Below the pieces are notes generated by a model, which did no database searches, was not told where the DNA came from, and saw nothing but the letters and a program-made list of their open reading frames with translations. A stretch of DNA of 64,000 nt, from positions 62,001-126,000 of the forward strand of contig CAVXLC010000007.1 of assembly GCA_963762545.1 (NCBI GenBank), written 5' to 3'. The position numbers and the translations under genes were made by a program. This DNA comes from JABFSM01 sp963762545. GTDB lineage: Bacteria > Gemmatimonadota > Gemmatimonadetes > Gemmatimonadales > GWC2-71-9. Below are positions 27,454 through 34,758 of this stretch, one piece after another (positions within the stretch are counted from its first letter, which is position 1; each line of letters starts with the position of its first letter).

Positions 27454-27882
27454 CTATGCACCTTCCCAAAAAGCGACCACGTCCGGATCTTTGATCCACC
27501 CAAGTCGGGGGATGTTAGCTCCTCTAGGTCGTCCTCGTTCTAAGGCTCGCTTTGGGCGACACTCAAAGAGTAGCCCGTATCCGGTGGCCGGAGCTCGCGT
27601 AAGCGCCAGCTGCGTATCGTCAAGCTCCGACGGCATCATTGCGGCCATACGATCGCGCGCTTCTGAGAGGCTCTTGTAGGCAAATCGGACAACGCGCGAA
27701 ACGGACGCCTCCCAGCGAACCATGTCGGCTGGTCGGTCAAATAGGAGCAGAGTGTCACCTTCTTGCAGGGTGGTATAGGGCCATTGTTTTCGTGTCCAGA
27801 GGTTGAAAAACCATGTCGCACCAGCAACCAAGGGGTCAACGCGGTTGGGCAGAACCCAATTGCGACTACAGACGTACTTCAT
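27454..27882 (-). CDS. Small island protein, possibly PUA/EVE-like fold
   Basis: A 142-residue protein of uncertain family. The aromatic-rich start (NWVLPNRVDPLVAGATWFFNLWTRKQWPY) is followed by LQEGDTLLLFDRPADMVRWEASVSRVVRF. That order, a strand with a GD turn and then a basic or aromatic strand, resembles PUA, ASCH and EVE domains, which bind modified nucleic-acid bases. GAGGAGACTC precedes the ATG. If correct it could recognise modified phage DNA or RNA. The fold guess is low confidence; that it is a gene is well supported. Confidence 0.5.
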   Translation of the reverse strand: MKYVCSRNWVLPNRVDPLVAGATWFFNLWTRKQWPYTTLQEGDTLLLFDRPADMVRWEASVSRVVRFAYKSLSEARDRMAAMMPSELDDTQLALTRAPATGYGLLFECRPKRALERGRPRGANIPRLGWIKDPDVVAFWEGA

Positions 27883-27900
27883 GAGTCTCCTCGAAGTCGG

Positions 27901-27995
27901 CCGACGGATGCGCTACTGCTGTGGGGCGCCGCGTCCCCGTCGGAGAAACTAACCGATTCCGGCCGCCGCGGAACGCCAGCAGCAGGCGCCATCAA
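27901..27995. repeat. Structured intergenic repeat, copy A
   Basis: This copy has the order TGCTGTGGGGCG, CCCCG, AAACTAACC, GGCCGCCGCGGAACG and CAGCAGCAG on the plus strand. The same order occurs at copy B (28921-29020). The arms GATGGCGCCTGCTGCTGG and CCACAGCAGTAGCGCATC on the minus strand pair with two bulged bases. It fills the gap between the TIR-like gene and the PUA-like gene. Confidence 0.6.
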
Positions 27996-28013
27996 TGCCG
28001 CAGCAAGTGCCCA

Positions 28014-28898
28014 TTACAGGGCCCCCTTACGACGCAGGACATGCTCAACCAATTTGCCCAGCTTCTGAGCGTGTTGGAGGTCTGTCCAAACGGCCCCATT
28101 GCGAGAGTATTCTGCCCACGTTTGGCCCGAAATGTCAGACGGGGGCACGGGTGTAGCAGCACATCGTATCGGCAAGACGGGCACGCCCCACGTCAGCGCC
28201 GTCCCGAGTTCGATCATCACGTTCGGATTCAAGTCGCTGGTATCAAACACGGCAACGTCAGATCCAATGATGTTGCGGGCGATGTCGTTGAATACGTGAG
28301 ATCCATACCCCCCCTGAAGTCGTCGAAAGTCGAGGCGAGGAATCGTTGAACTCCTGACGCCAGCTAACGCCATTTCAAACATGTCACGGATGTTTCTTTC
28401 GAGCGCGTCGGAATCGTAGTGCCCTGAACTCCACTGAAAACCAAGGCACACGATTAGGCGAGTTGGGTCGGAGCGATCGACTGCGACCGCAGCCCAGTCC
28501 TGTTCCGTGAACCCGTAGGGGGATCCGGCAGGGGTTGCTCCTCGTTGTAGCACTGGTACTGGCACCGGCACGAACCCTGGCGGGGACGGATCTGGCGCCG
28601 GCCTTGCCGGCAACTGAGCACTGTTCGAAGCGAGGCGTTCCGCCTCGACACGGCCACGGGGAGTCGCCTGAACTGAGACAAAGGAGAACGGCGCGGTGCC
28701 AAGGGCCCGACGTACTGTCGCGTACCGATTCTCCTCCAGGAGATCGACGGCGTCACTCAACGCCGGCGGTGCAATGCCGCTAATGGAGTGAAGCTGGTTT
28801 GCGTTAACATGGTGACGACCCACATCAACATCGTTCTCAGAGATCCCAAACGTGGTTAGGATACCGAGGACTGTCGTTGCGTCCTGGACGATGGTCAT
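28014..28898 (-). CDS. Winged-helix protein with C-terminal TIR-like/nucleoside-deoxyribosyltransferase-like domain
   Basis: A 294-residue protein with two domains. Residues ~1-95 form a winged-helix unit (ISENDVDVGRHH, ALSDAVDLLEENRYATV). A proline-rich linker leads to the C-terminal domain of about 165 residues with LIVCLGFQWSSG, NDIARNIIGSDVAVFDTSDLNPNVMIELGTAL and VPVLPIRC. The NPNVMIELG motif carries the conserved glutamate shared by TIR NADases and 2-deoxyribosyltransferase-like enzymes. An NAD-consuming or nucleotide-modifying effector is likely. Start 28898 (MTIVQDATTV) is chosen because repeat copy B extends to about 28920. Confidence 0.62.
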   Translation of the reverse strand: MTIVQDATTVLGILTTFGISENDVDVGRHHVNANQLHSISGIAPPALSDAVDLLEENRYATVRRALGTAPFSFVSVQATPRGRVEAERLASNSAQLPARPAPDPSPPGFVPVPVPVLQRGATPAGSPYGFTEQDWAAVAVDRSDPTRLIVCLGFQWSSGHYDSDALERNIRDMFEMALAGVRSSTIPRLDFRRLQGGYGSHVFNDIARNIIGSDVAVFDTSDLNPNVMIELGTALTWGVPVLPIRCAATPVPPSDISGQTWAEYSRNGAVWTDLQHAQKLGKLVEHVLRRKGAL

Positions 28899-28920
28899 CA
28901 ACTGTCTCTTTTCCCGAACC

Positions 28921-29020
28921 GCGGCATAGTGGATCGCGTTTGTGCTGCGGGGCGCGTCGGCCCCGCCTGGCAAGCTAATCATATGGCCGGCGGCCGCCGC
29001 GGACCGTCAGCAGCAGCCGT
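28921..29020. repeat. Structured intergenic repeat, copy B
   Basis: Second copy of the element at 27901-27995, about 1020 bp away. It shares GGAT, TGCTGCGGGGCG, CCCCG, AAGCTAATC, GGCCGCCGCGGACCG and CAGCAGCAGCC in the same order with small gaps, roughly 70 percent alike by eye. It separates the DUF5677-like gene from the TIR-like gene. It ends in GTTGGCTAGAC. Confidence 0.6.
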
Positions 29021-29037
29021 TGGCTAGACCGCGAGAT

Positions 29038-29919
29038 CTATGGTTCCGCTTGACCAAGATTGGGGATGTCAAATGGATACTTGCCATATTCCTCGGATTC
29101 AGATAGTAGGCTTTCCAGGGCGGCACCTTGCAGGCGAAACTGATCAACGATTTCCCGATATGTGCCTGCTGCATGCCTCACAACCGCGCCGATGATCTGG
29201 TCGATTGTAATGCGTTCGAGCTCATGCGTGACGCGAGCACCTCCAATATGGGCTGGATGAACGTGTGCACTTGAGTATTTCCAAAAGGAGGCATAGTCGT
29301 AGCGGAGAATTGGTTTCGTTTTAGCTTGATCAAATACAGAAGGTGGTCTCAGAACTCTAGGGTCATCGAGCAAGCGCCGTCCTATTTCAGTGATGTCGGT
29401 AGGGATAGGCCCAATCGAATCAAGACAGGACTTCTCAAGTGTGTCCCGTTCCCAGAGAACCTCCTTCTCGACTCTCTGCCAATTGCGTGCGAAGTCGGTG
29501 AACATCCAATGAGAGAGGGCATGGCCTTCATAGAGCGCTCTTGCATGGTGAAACATCGTCAGTCGGCCGAGCTCGCCGGAGAGAATGCGTTCCGCGGCCC
29601 ATACCTCCGCTGCCGTCTTGTGAATCAAGCTCTCGACCAGAATCAGATGATCGGAGCCATCGGAGAAATCGTGGTCGCATTCCAGGAGGGCGGAAAGCAC
29701 GGCTATTGGTATGGGGGCTGCGAGAGAAGCGGTGATCGCGCGAAAGCCGAGCAATGTGGCTTCAGGGATGACGCCAGCCGCCGAGGCAAAATCCAAGAAA
29801 TGGCGTCGCTCGCCTGGCCGCAGTGGTCTCTGCAATTGACCTCCAGACACAATGGCGTGACCCGGTCCAAACTCCGATTTGTGTGAAACTCCGAAGGGAG
29901 TCCGATTTCGCAATCCCAC
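29038..29919 (-). CDS. DUF5677-like island protein
   Basis: A protein of about 293 residues. The HARALYEGHALSHWMFTDF helix, the ALYE/RVEKE pattern and the YASFWKYSSAHVHPAHIGG stretch are typical of DUF5677-like proteins. These are helical proteins with a conserved His-rich region, often found in defence islands. The N-terminal start is uncertain: no ATG is present before residue ~60, so TTG at 29961, GTG at 29919 or GTG at 29850 are the options. The first lies inside the palindromic repeat and is unlikely. GGGAGG precedes 29919. Confidence 0.5.
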   Translation of the reverse strand: MGLRNRTPFGVSHKSEFGPGHAIVSGGQLQRPLRPGERRHFLDFASAAGVIPEATLLGFRAITASLAAPIPIAVLSALLECDHDFSDGSDHLILVESLIHKTAAEVWAAERILSGELGRLTMFHHARALYEGHALSHWMFTDFARNWQRVEKEVLWERDTLEKSCLDSIGPIPTDITEIGRRLLDDPRVLRPPSVFDQAKTKPILRYDYASFWKYSSAHVHPAHIGGARVTHELERITIDQIIGAVVRHAAGTYREIVDQFRLQGAALESLLSESEEYGKYPFDIPNLGQAEP

Positions 29920-29922
29920 CGC

Positions 29923-29995
29923 ACCCCCCCCCAACCTCCCTCCCCCCTCCCCCCTCCGCAACTAGTAGATCTACTATTAGGTCAAACCCGCCCCA
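29923..29995. repeat. 65-bp direct repeat R1: G/C-rich tract plus palindrome TAGTAGATCTACTA
   Basis: A homopyrimidine tract on the plus strand (CCCTCC type) is followed by CCGCAAC, the perfect 14-bp palindrome TAGTAGATCTACTA at 29963-29976, and TTAGGTCAAACCCGCCCC. The same block is repeated 2090 bp downstream (R2) with about two mismatches in some 60 bp. The minus strand reads at least four runs of three or more G and could fold as a G-quadruplex. It lies directly upstream of the DUF5677-like gene. Confidence 0.85.
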
Positions 29996-30167
29996 CCGGG
30001 CCCTTCAGGGACCAGCACCATGAGTCGGCAATCCTTCTCCGCATCACGTTAAGGCCTAGCACTTCATGTTGCCCAAAGGTGACAGTTCGTTAGCACGGGC
30101 TGGGCGGTAATCCCGGTGGCATACAGACATGGGAATGGATCGCGAGCCTTCCTCACTATCAACTCCT

Positions 30168-30941
30168 TCATGGTGCGGCCGGCTGCGGCGTAGCTCCTTT
30201 GGGCGGAGATTGAAAGCCAATGAGCCCGAAGCGGTCGTCTACTAGCAGTTCGACCTCAACTGGCGGCGCTGCTTTACCGTGTAAGTATCCCGGGAGTACC
30301 TTGTTCGCCTTATACGACCTGATACGCTCGAGTGTGAGGTCCAGGAGGGCCAGCGCAGTATTCACCCCTGCTTCGAGCTTTGGCATCAGCCACTGCAGAG
30401 GGACTCTGTGAACAGGCCACCGCTCGATGACGACCCCTTCTCCGTGCCTAATGTTGAAAGTCTCCGCGGTCAATATGTAGTCTGAGTGAAAGAAAGCATT
30501 GCGAACCGGGCGATGTACTATGGTATCATAGAGCTCCGCTGCAGCCTCTTGCCCGGCGGAGCGGCACAATTCCGCGGTACGTTCAGCCCTCGAAGCGGGT
30601 GAACGAGCCTCCTGACCGGTTGCGTGCATCTCCCCTGTAAAGGGGTTCAACGAATAGCGTTGTCCCGATACAATGCGGGCCATGTTGGCAGGAATCGCAT
30701 AGATATCTGTTGCTTCAGTGATGTGGCAGTAGAGGAAGAGCAAAAGGCGCAGCGCGAGGCGGTCTTGCAAGGAAGCGTGAATCAAGCCAACAAGTTGCTG
30801 TGCCAATGCATAGGTCTCTTGGAGGGCGTCCAATCCCGGATCTTCTGCGCCTCGGAGGCGAAGCAAGGAACAACAATACTCAAATTCGTCGGCTGTCCGG
30901 GCAGCATCTAGGAGCTGTGAGAGGCTATCGCGAGCGTCCAT
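30168..30941 (-). CDS. HEPN-like RNase-domain protein
   Basis: A 257-residue helical protein with the HEPN ribonuclease motif Rx4H: RNAFFH (residues 147-152) in VHRPVRNAFFHSDYIL. An Asn directly after the Arg is the usual form for catalytic HEPN domains. Long amphipathic helices flank it (LQETYALAQQLVGLIHASL, RLALRLLLFLYCHITEATD). It probably cleaves RNA as a toxin or abortive-infection effector. Start 30941 is preferred because a 51-codon ORF ends two bases before it; a longer frame reaches 31037. Confidence 0.6.
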   Translation of the reverse strand: MDARDSLSQLLDAARTADEFEYCCSLLRLRGAEDPGLDALQETYALAQQLVGLIHASLQDRLALRLLLFLYCHITEATDIYAIPANMARIVSGQRYSLNPFTGEMHATGQEARSPASRAERTAELCRSAGQEAAAELYDTIVHRPVRNAFFHSDYILTAETFNIRHGEGVVIERWPVHRVPLQWLMPKLEAGVNTALALLDLTLERIRSYKANKVLPGYLHGKAAPPVEVELLVDDRFGLIGFQSPPKGATPQPAAP

Positions 30942-30943
30942 GA

Positions 30944-31099
30944 CTAGAAGCTTCGGAAGCCCTGAGTGGCGCGGCTCCGATAATTCGTGGTTGAGCGCAG
31001 AGGCCCTACTGTAACAGCGCAGCGACTGCGAGGGCAAAGATCCCCTTCGGCCATCAATGCAGCTATGGCCTCGTATTCGTCCGGCGTCGGATGGAACAT
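30944..31099 (-). CDS. Possible small protein gene coupled to the HEPN gene
   Basis: A 51-codon reading frame beginning MFHPTPDEYEAIAALMAEGD stops two bases before the chosen start of the HEPN gene. HEPN toxins often have a short antitoxin encoded next to them, so this could be one. The ribosome-binding site is weak (GAGG), and I recognise no domain. It could also be untranslated leader. Confidence 0.28.
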   Translation of the reverse strand: MFHPTPDEYEAIAALMAEGDLCPRSRCAVTVGPLRSTTNYRSRATQGFRSF

Positions 31100-31115
31100 G
31101 GAGGGCCTCGAGGGG

Positions 31116-31934
31116 CTAAAATGGAAGGCGCGGAGGCTCAACGTTCCATGTCCCAGAGTCCACGGACAGTGATTCCGGTGCACGCTTGAAGAAAGCAAAG
31201 CCATTGATCGCGCGGTCAAGATGAATCGCGTTCTCAGCCATGTGGTGAACTTCCATCTTACCGAACGGGTCGAAGGATGCATGTTGTCCCGTCTTATAGA
31301 ATGCAACGAAATCCTCCAGTTCATCCAAGTGCCAGTGAAATCCGGTCGAGAACAGCGCTAGGACTACGGTTGTTCCTGGAGAGCTCTTCGAGTCGCGGAT
31401 CTTCGCTTCAAGGGCTACTGAATGCTCCAGGAAGCGCTCCCTGGATGCAACCTTGAGATGCCATAACTCACCACCCAGCCAAGCCTCGTGCAGTTCGATT
31501 TCGGTGCCAGGTGCGAGCAAGCCCCGCGCGAGAGCTTCCTCGTATTTAGGCCAGCGGTCAACCATCTGCGGCCGGACAGTTTTGACGTCAATGAGTATTA
31601 CAGAACCATCCTCGAGTACTAAGCGGAAATCGACAGTCTTCTGAATGCCTGGTAACACGGCCTCATATTCAAGGGTTCGGACCGCACGAGTTGCTGAATT
31701 CAGAATCAGTTCTGCAAGCGCGAGTTCGTTATGGAAGTCGACTACTCGCTCAAACTGATTCCAGCCATAGCTCAGAACGGCAGCGACCGCTTCGTCATAC
31801 TTGGCTAGAAGACGGTCAGCTGAAGGGAATCGTTCACTGTTCGACTCAAAGAGCGCTGCGAAATGCGCTCGCACAGCACTAGCAGTCGAAATGAACCAAG
31901 CGCGATTCTCTTCGGTGAACGGCCGCGTTGACAT
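31116..31934 (-). CDS. Nuclease-fold protein (PD-(D/E)XK-like)
   Basis: A 272-residue protein. The core YEAVLPGIQKTVDFRLVLE, then SVILIDVKTVRP, gives Asp102, Asp116-x-Lys118, i.e. the D...(D/E)xK signature of the restriction-endonuclease fold, with Asp replacing Glu. Helical regions surround it on both sides. There is no obvious partner such as a methyltransferase or helicase, so it is not a classical restriction system. It is the first gene of the minus-strand island and lies 85 bp downstream of direct repeat R2. Confidence 0.55.
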   Translation of the reverse strand: MSTRPFTEENRAWFISTASAVRAHFAALFESNSERFPSADRLLAKYDEAVAAVLSYGWNQFERVVDFHNELALAELILNSATRAVRTLEYEAVLPGIQKTVDFRLVLEDGSVILIDVKTVRPQMVDRWPKYEEALARGLLAPGTEIELHEAWLGGELWHLKVASRERFLEHSVALEAKIRDSKSSPGTTVVLALFSTGFHWHLDELEDFVAFYKTGQHASFDPFGKMEVHHMAENAIHLDRAINGFAFFKRAPESLSVDSGTWNVEPPRLPF

Positions 31935-32013
31935 GGTTCCTCGTGTGGCGCTCGACCACGCGTGGACGACCTGACCTCAAGTGCCAGTGTACTTAAGATG
32001 GGTTCGATCCTTG

Positions 32014-32085
32014 CCCCCTCCCAACCTCCCTCCCCCCTCCTCCCTCCGCAACTAGTAGATCTACTAATAGGTCAAACCCGCCCCC
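32014..32085. repeat. 65-bp direct repeat R2: G/C-rich tract plus palindrome TAGTAGATCTACTA
   Basis: Second copy of the block described at 29923-29995, offset by 2090 bp in the same orientation. The perfect palindrome TAGTAGATCTACTA is at 32053-32066 and is flanked by CCGCAAC and AATAGGTCAAACCCGCCCC. A further C/T-rich stretch follows to about 32125. It lies between the island (minus strand) and the ABC exporter leader (plus strand). Confidence 0.85.
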
Positions 32086-32157
32086 CCCACCCCTCCTCCC
32101 CCCTCCCTCCTCCCTCCCTCCTCCCGAGCTTCCTACCCGTTTCACGCAATGAAACTC

Positions 32158-32186
32158 TTGCCCAACCCCGCCCCGCTTCTTATGTT
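32158..32186 (+). promoter_or_regulatory. Sigma-70-like promoter ahead of the small ORF and ABC exporter
   Basis: TTGCCC (32158-32163) is separated by 17 bases from TATGTT (32181-32186). Each hexamer matches four of six consensus positions. Transcription would start near 32194, followed by a small stem-loop (CCGGGT, loop, ACCCGG at about 32193-32211) and then the 45-codon ORF. Moderate support only. Confidence 0.4.
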
Positions 32187-32246
32187 GTCTGACCCGGGTC
32201 GAGTGAACCCGGCCCAGGTAGAACCCGAACAAGGCCTTCTCTCACG

Positions 32247-32384
32247 ATGCGTAGCCAGCTGATGACCTACACCGTCATCCCGATCCGGGGCTCCGGGCGC
32301 GTAGCGCGTCCGTTCGCCACCGGTCTGGATATCGGTCAGGCCGGCGACGTCATCGCCTCGACCCGAAGGAAACGAGCACCCTAG
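32247..32384 (+). CDS. Small ORF (45 codons) followed by its own terminator
   Basis: The reading frame starts MRSQLMTYTVIPIRGSG and stops at TAG (32382-32384). A strong rho-independent hairpin follows 28 bp later, and a promoter-like sequence precedes it. It could be a real small protein or a leader peptide for the ABC exporter at 32477. Codon use is high-GC and compatible with coding, but I cannot recognise it. Upstream AAGG is weak as a ribosome-binding site. Confidence 0.35.
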   Translation: MRSQLMTYTVIPIRGSGRVARPFATGLDIGQAGDVIASTRRKRAP

Positions 32385-32411
32385 GTAACGATCAGAGTCC
32401 GTGATCCTCCG

Positions 32412-32449
32412 CCTTCCGGGTGCTCCGAGAGACCCGGAAGGCTTTTCGT
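32412..32449 (+). terminator. Rho-independent terminator or attenuator
   Basis: CCTTCCGGGT (32412-32421) pairs perfectly with ACCCGGAAGG (32432-32441) around a 10-base loop and is followed by CTTTTCGTTT. It sits between the small ORF and the start of the ABC exporter gene, so it may end the short transcript or act as an attenuator of the exporter operon. Confidence 0.7.
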
Positions 32450-32476
32450 TTGGGGACTTACCCAAGGATCACGAAC

Positions 32477-34746
32477 ATGAGCAACCAGACACTCGACCAG
32501 GACATCGTCGCCCGGTACACCGGCCAGCCGACCCGCCTCCCGCCCGAGCTCCGGCGGAAGATCGAGGCCGCCTGGGACGGCGCGCCGGTGCTGCTCTACG
32601 CCCTCGCCGACCTCGGACCCACCTTCGAGCTGGCCGAGTCGTGGGTGGCCCTGGGCCAGGATCACGTCGCCATCGCCCGGGCACTGGAAGACCGCTCCGA
32701 GTTCGAGCTCACGGTCTTCCCGCGCCGACTTCTCCGCGCCGTCCGGGAAACTCCGGGGTTATCCGCGACGACGCTGAGCTTCGAGTCCGCGTCCGGAAGA
32801 CGTGCCGCTCGGCGTGGTGCGCTACACCAACCGGCAGCGGCGCGCCTTCGAGAACCTCCGCTTCGTGCTCGAGGAAGGCATCGCCCAGCGCGCGGTGAGC
32901 CTGCCCGACCCGGACTCGGAGTACGCCGCGTCGGTGGCCCACCCGGTCCGCGACGCCCAGGCGATCGTGGGCGGACGGCCCACCGCCGTGATCTGGCGGC
33001 TGCTGTCGTACCTGAAGCCGTACCGGCGCGAGCTGACGCTGGGCATGTCGGCCGCGACGCTGATCACCCTGGTGAGCCTGGTGCCCCCATGGCTCACGGG
33101 TTACGTGCTCGACAAACTCGTAGCGCCGGCCAAAGCGGGCACGCTGCCGGTAAGCAAGGCGGCGATGCTGGCGTGGCTCACGGTCTCCGCCATGGCGGTG
33201 ATCTACCTGCTCCGCCAGGCCGCCGCGGTGGTCCGGCTCCGGCTGATGGCGATCATGGGCGAGTGGGTCGCCCGCGACCTGCGCACCGAGCTGTACGAGC
33301 ACTTGCAGACGCTCAGCCTCTCGTTCTTCTCGCGCAAGAAGACCGGGAGCCTCATCACCCGGGTGTCACGCGGACACCGACCGCCTCTGGGACTTCCTCG
33401 CCTTCGGCGTGGTCGACGTCTCCCTCTCGGCGGTGATGCTGATCGGGCTGGGCGCGGTGCTGGTGGTGCTGGACTGGCGGCTCGGACTCGCCATGGTGCT
33501 GCCGGTGCCGCTGTTCTGCTGGCTGATCTTCCGGCACGGCGAGTCGATGAATCGGGTCTTCCTCCGGGCCTGGCGGAAGTGGAGCCGGGTGTCGGACGTG
33601 CTGTCGGACACCATCCCCGGCATCCGGGTGGTGAAGGCGTTCCACCAGGAGGAGCGCGAGGTCCGCCGCTTCACCGAGCGGAACGAGGACGTGACCGCCG
33701 AGTTCAACCGGATCCACCGGATGTGGACCACGTTCTGGCCCATGCTGGTGCTGGGGGTGCACGCGTCCACGATGCTGGTGTGGGTGCTGGCGGTGCCGCG
33801 GCTGCTGGGAACCGGTGGACCGCCGCTGTCGACCGGAACCTTCGTCGCCTTCCTGCTGTACGCGACGATGTTCATGGGGCCGATCGAGGTGTTCGGCCAG
33901 ATCGCCCGGACCATGAACCGCGCCACCACCTCGGCGCACCGGGTGTTCGAGGTGCTGGACACCGAGGCCGAAGTGACGGACCGTGCCGAGCCGGTACGGC
34001 TGGAGCCGGTCCAGGGCAAGGTGAGCTTCGAGCACGTGACGTTCGGCTACGACGGGGTCCGCCAGGTGATCCGGGGCGTGAGCTTCGAGGTCGAGCCCGG
34101 CGAGATGATCGGCCTGGTGGGTCCCTCGGGCGGCGGCAAGACCACGATCGTGAACCTGATCGCCCGGTTCTACGACGTGGTGGGCGGATCGGTGAAGATA
34201 GACGGCGTGGACGTCCGGCAGCTCGACGCCGGGCACTATCGCCGCCAGGTGGGGATGGTGTTACAGGACCCTTACCTGTTCCACGGCACCGTGCTGGAGA
34301 ACATCCGCTATGGTAAGCCGGAGGCCACGCTGGACCAGGTGATCGACGCGGCGCGGGCGGCCAACGCGCACGACTTCATCATCCGGCTCACCCACGGGTA
34401 CGACACCATCGTGGGCGAGCGGGGCCAGACGCTGAGCGGGGGCGAGCGGCAGCGGGTCTCGATCGCGCGGGCGATCCTCCATGACCCGCGCATCCTGATC
34501 CTCGACGAGGCCACCAGCAGCGTGGATACGGAAACTGAAAGGCACATCCAGGAGGCGATGGAGCGGCTGGTGGCGGGCCGGACGGTTTTCGCCATCGCGC
34601 ACCGGCTCTCGACCCTGCGCAAGGCGTCGCGGCTGTTCGTCTTCGAGGACGGCCGCCTGGTGGAGGAGGGATCGCCGGCGTTCCTGCTGGCGATCGAAAA
34701 CGGAAAATTCCGGCGGCTGCACGACATGCAGCTCGCCATGAGCTGA
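32477..34746 (+). pseudogene. ABC exporter (fused membrane and ATPase domains), two frameshifts
   Basis: An N-terminal extension (MSNQTLDQDIVARYTGQP...) precedes six transmembrane helices (about 33000-33900) and a complete nucleotide-binding domain. Walker A is GPSGGGKTT, the signature LSGGERQR, Walker B ILILDEATSS and the switch His in AIAHRLST. The gene is read in three frames: a break near 32797-32803 (SASG to DVPLGVV) and one near 33365 (LITRVS to DTDRLWDF). Each is explained by one extra base. Together with the DUF1854 gene it matches the exporter pair annotated as cyanophycin metabolism-associated, although its substrate is unproven. AAGGA precedes the ATG. Confidence 0.82.
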
Positions 34747-34758
34747 AAGGAGGATGCC

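Noticed and set aside
30944..31324. The full 126-codon frame upstream of the HEPN gene
   Set aside because: Its first part is antisense-like shadow of the nuclease gene (same strand, different frame); only the last 51 codons, after an internal ATG, are in non-coding sequence and are listed as a weak candidate.
29923..32085. The R1/R2 repeats as terminal repeats of an insertion sequence
   Set aside because: They are direct, not inverted, and no transposase is encoded between them.
24690..32125. The island as a classical integron cassette array
   Set aside because: No integrase gene, no attI, and none of the intergenic elements ends in a convincing GTTRRRY box with a matching RYYYAAC. Only the general shape is similar, so it is kept as a question.
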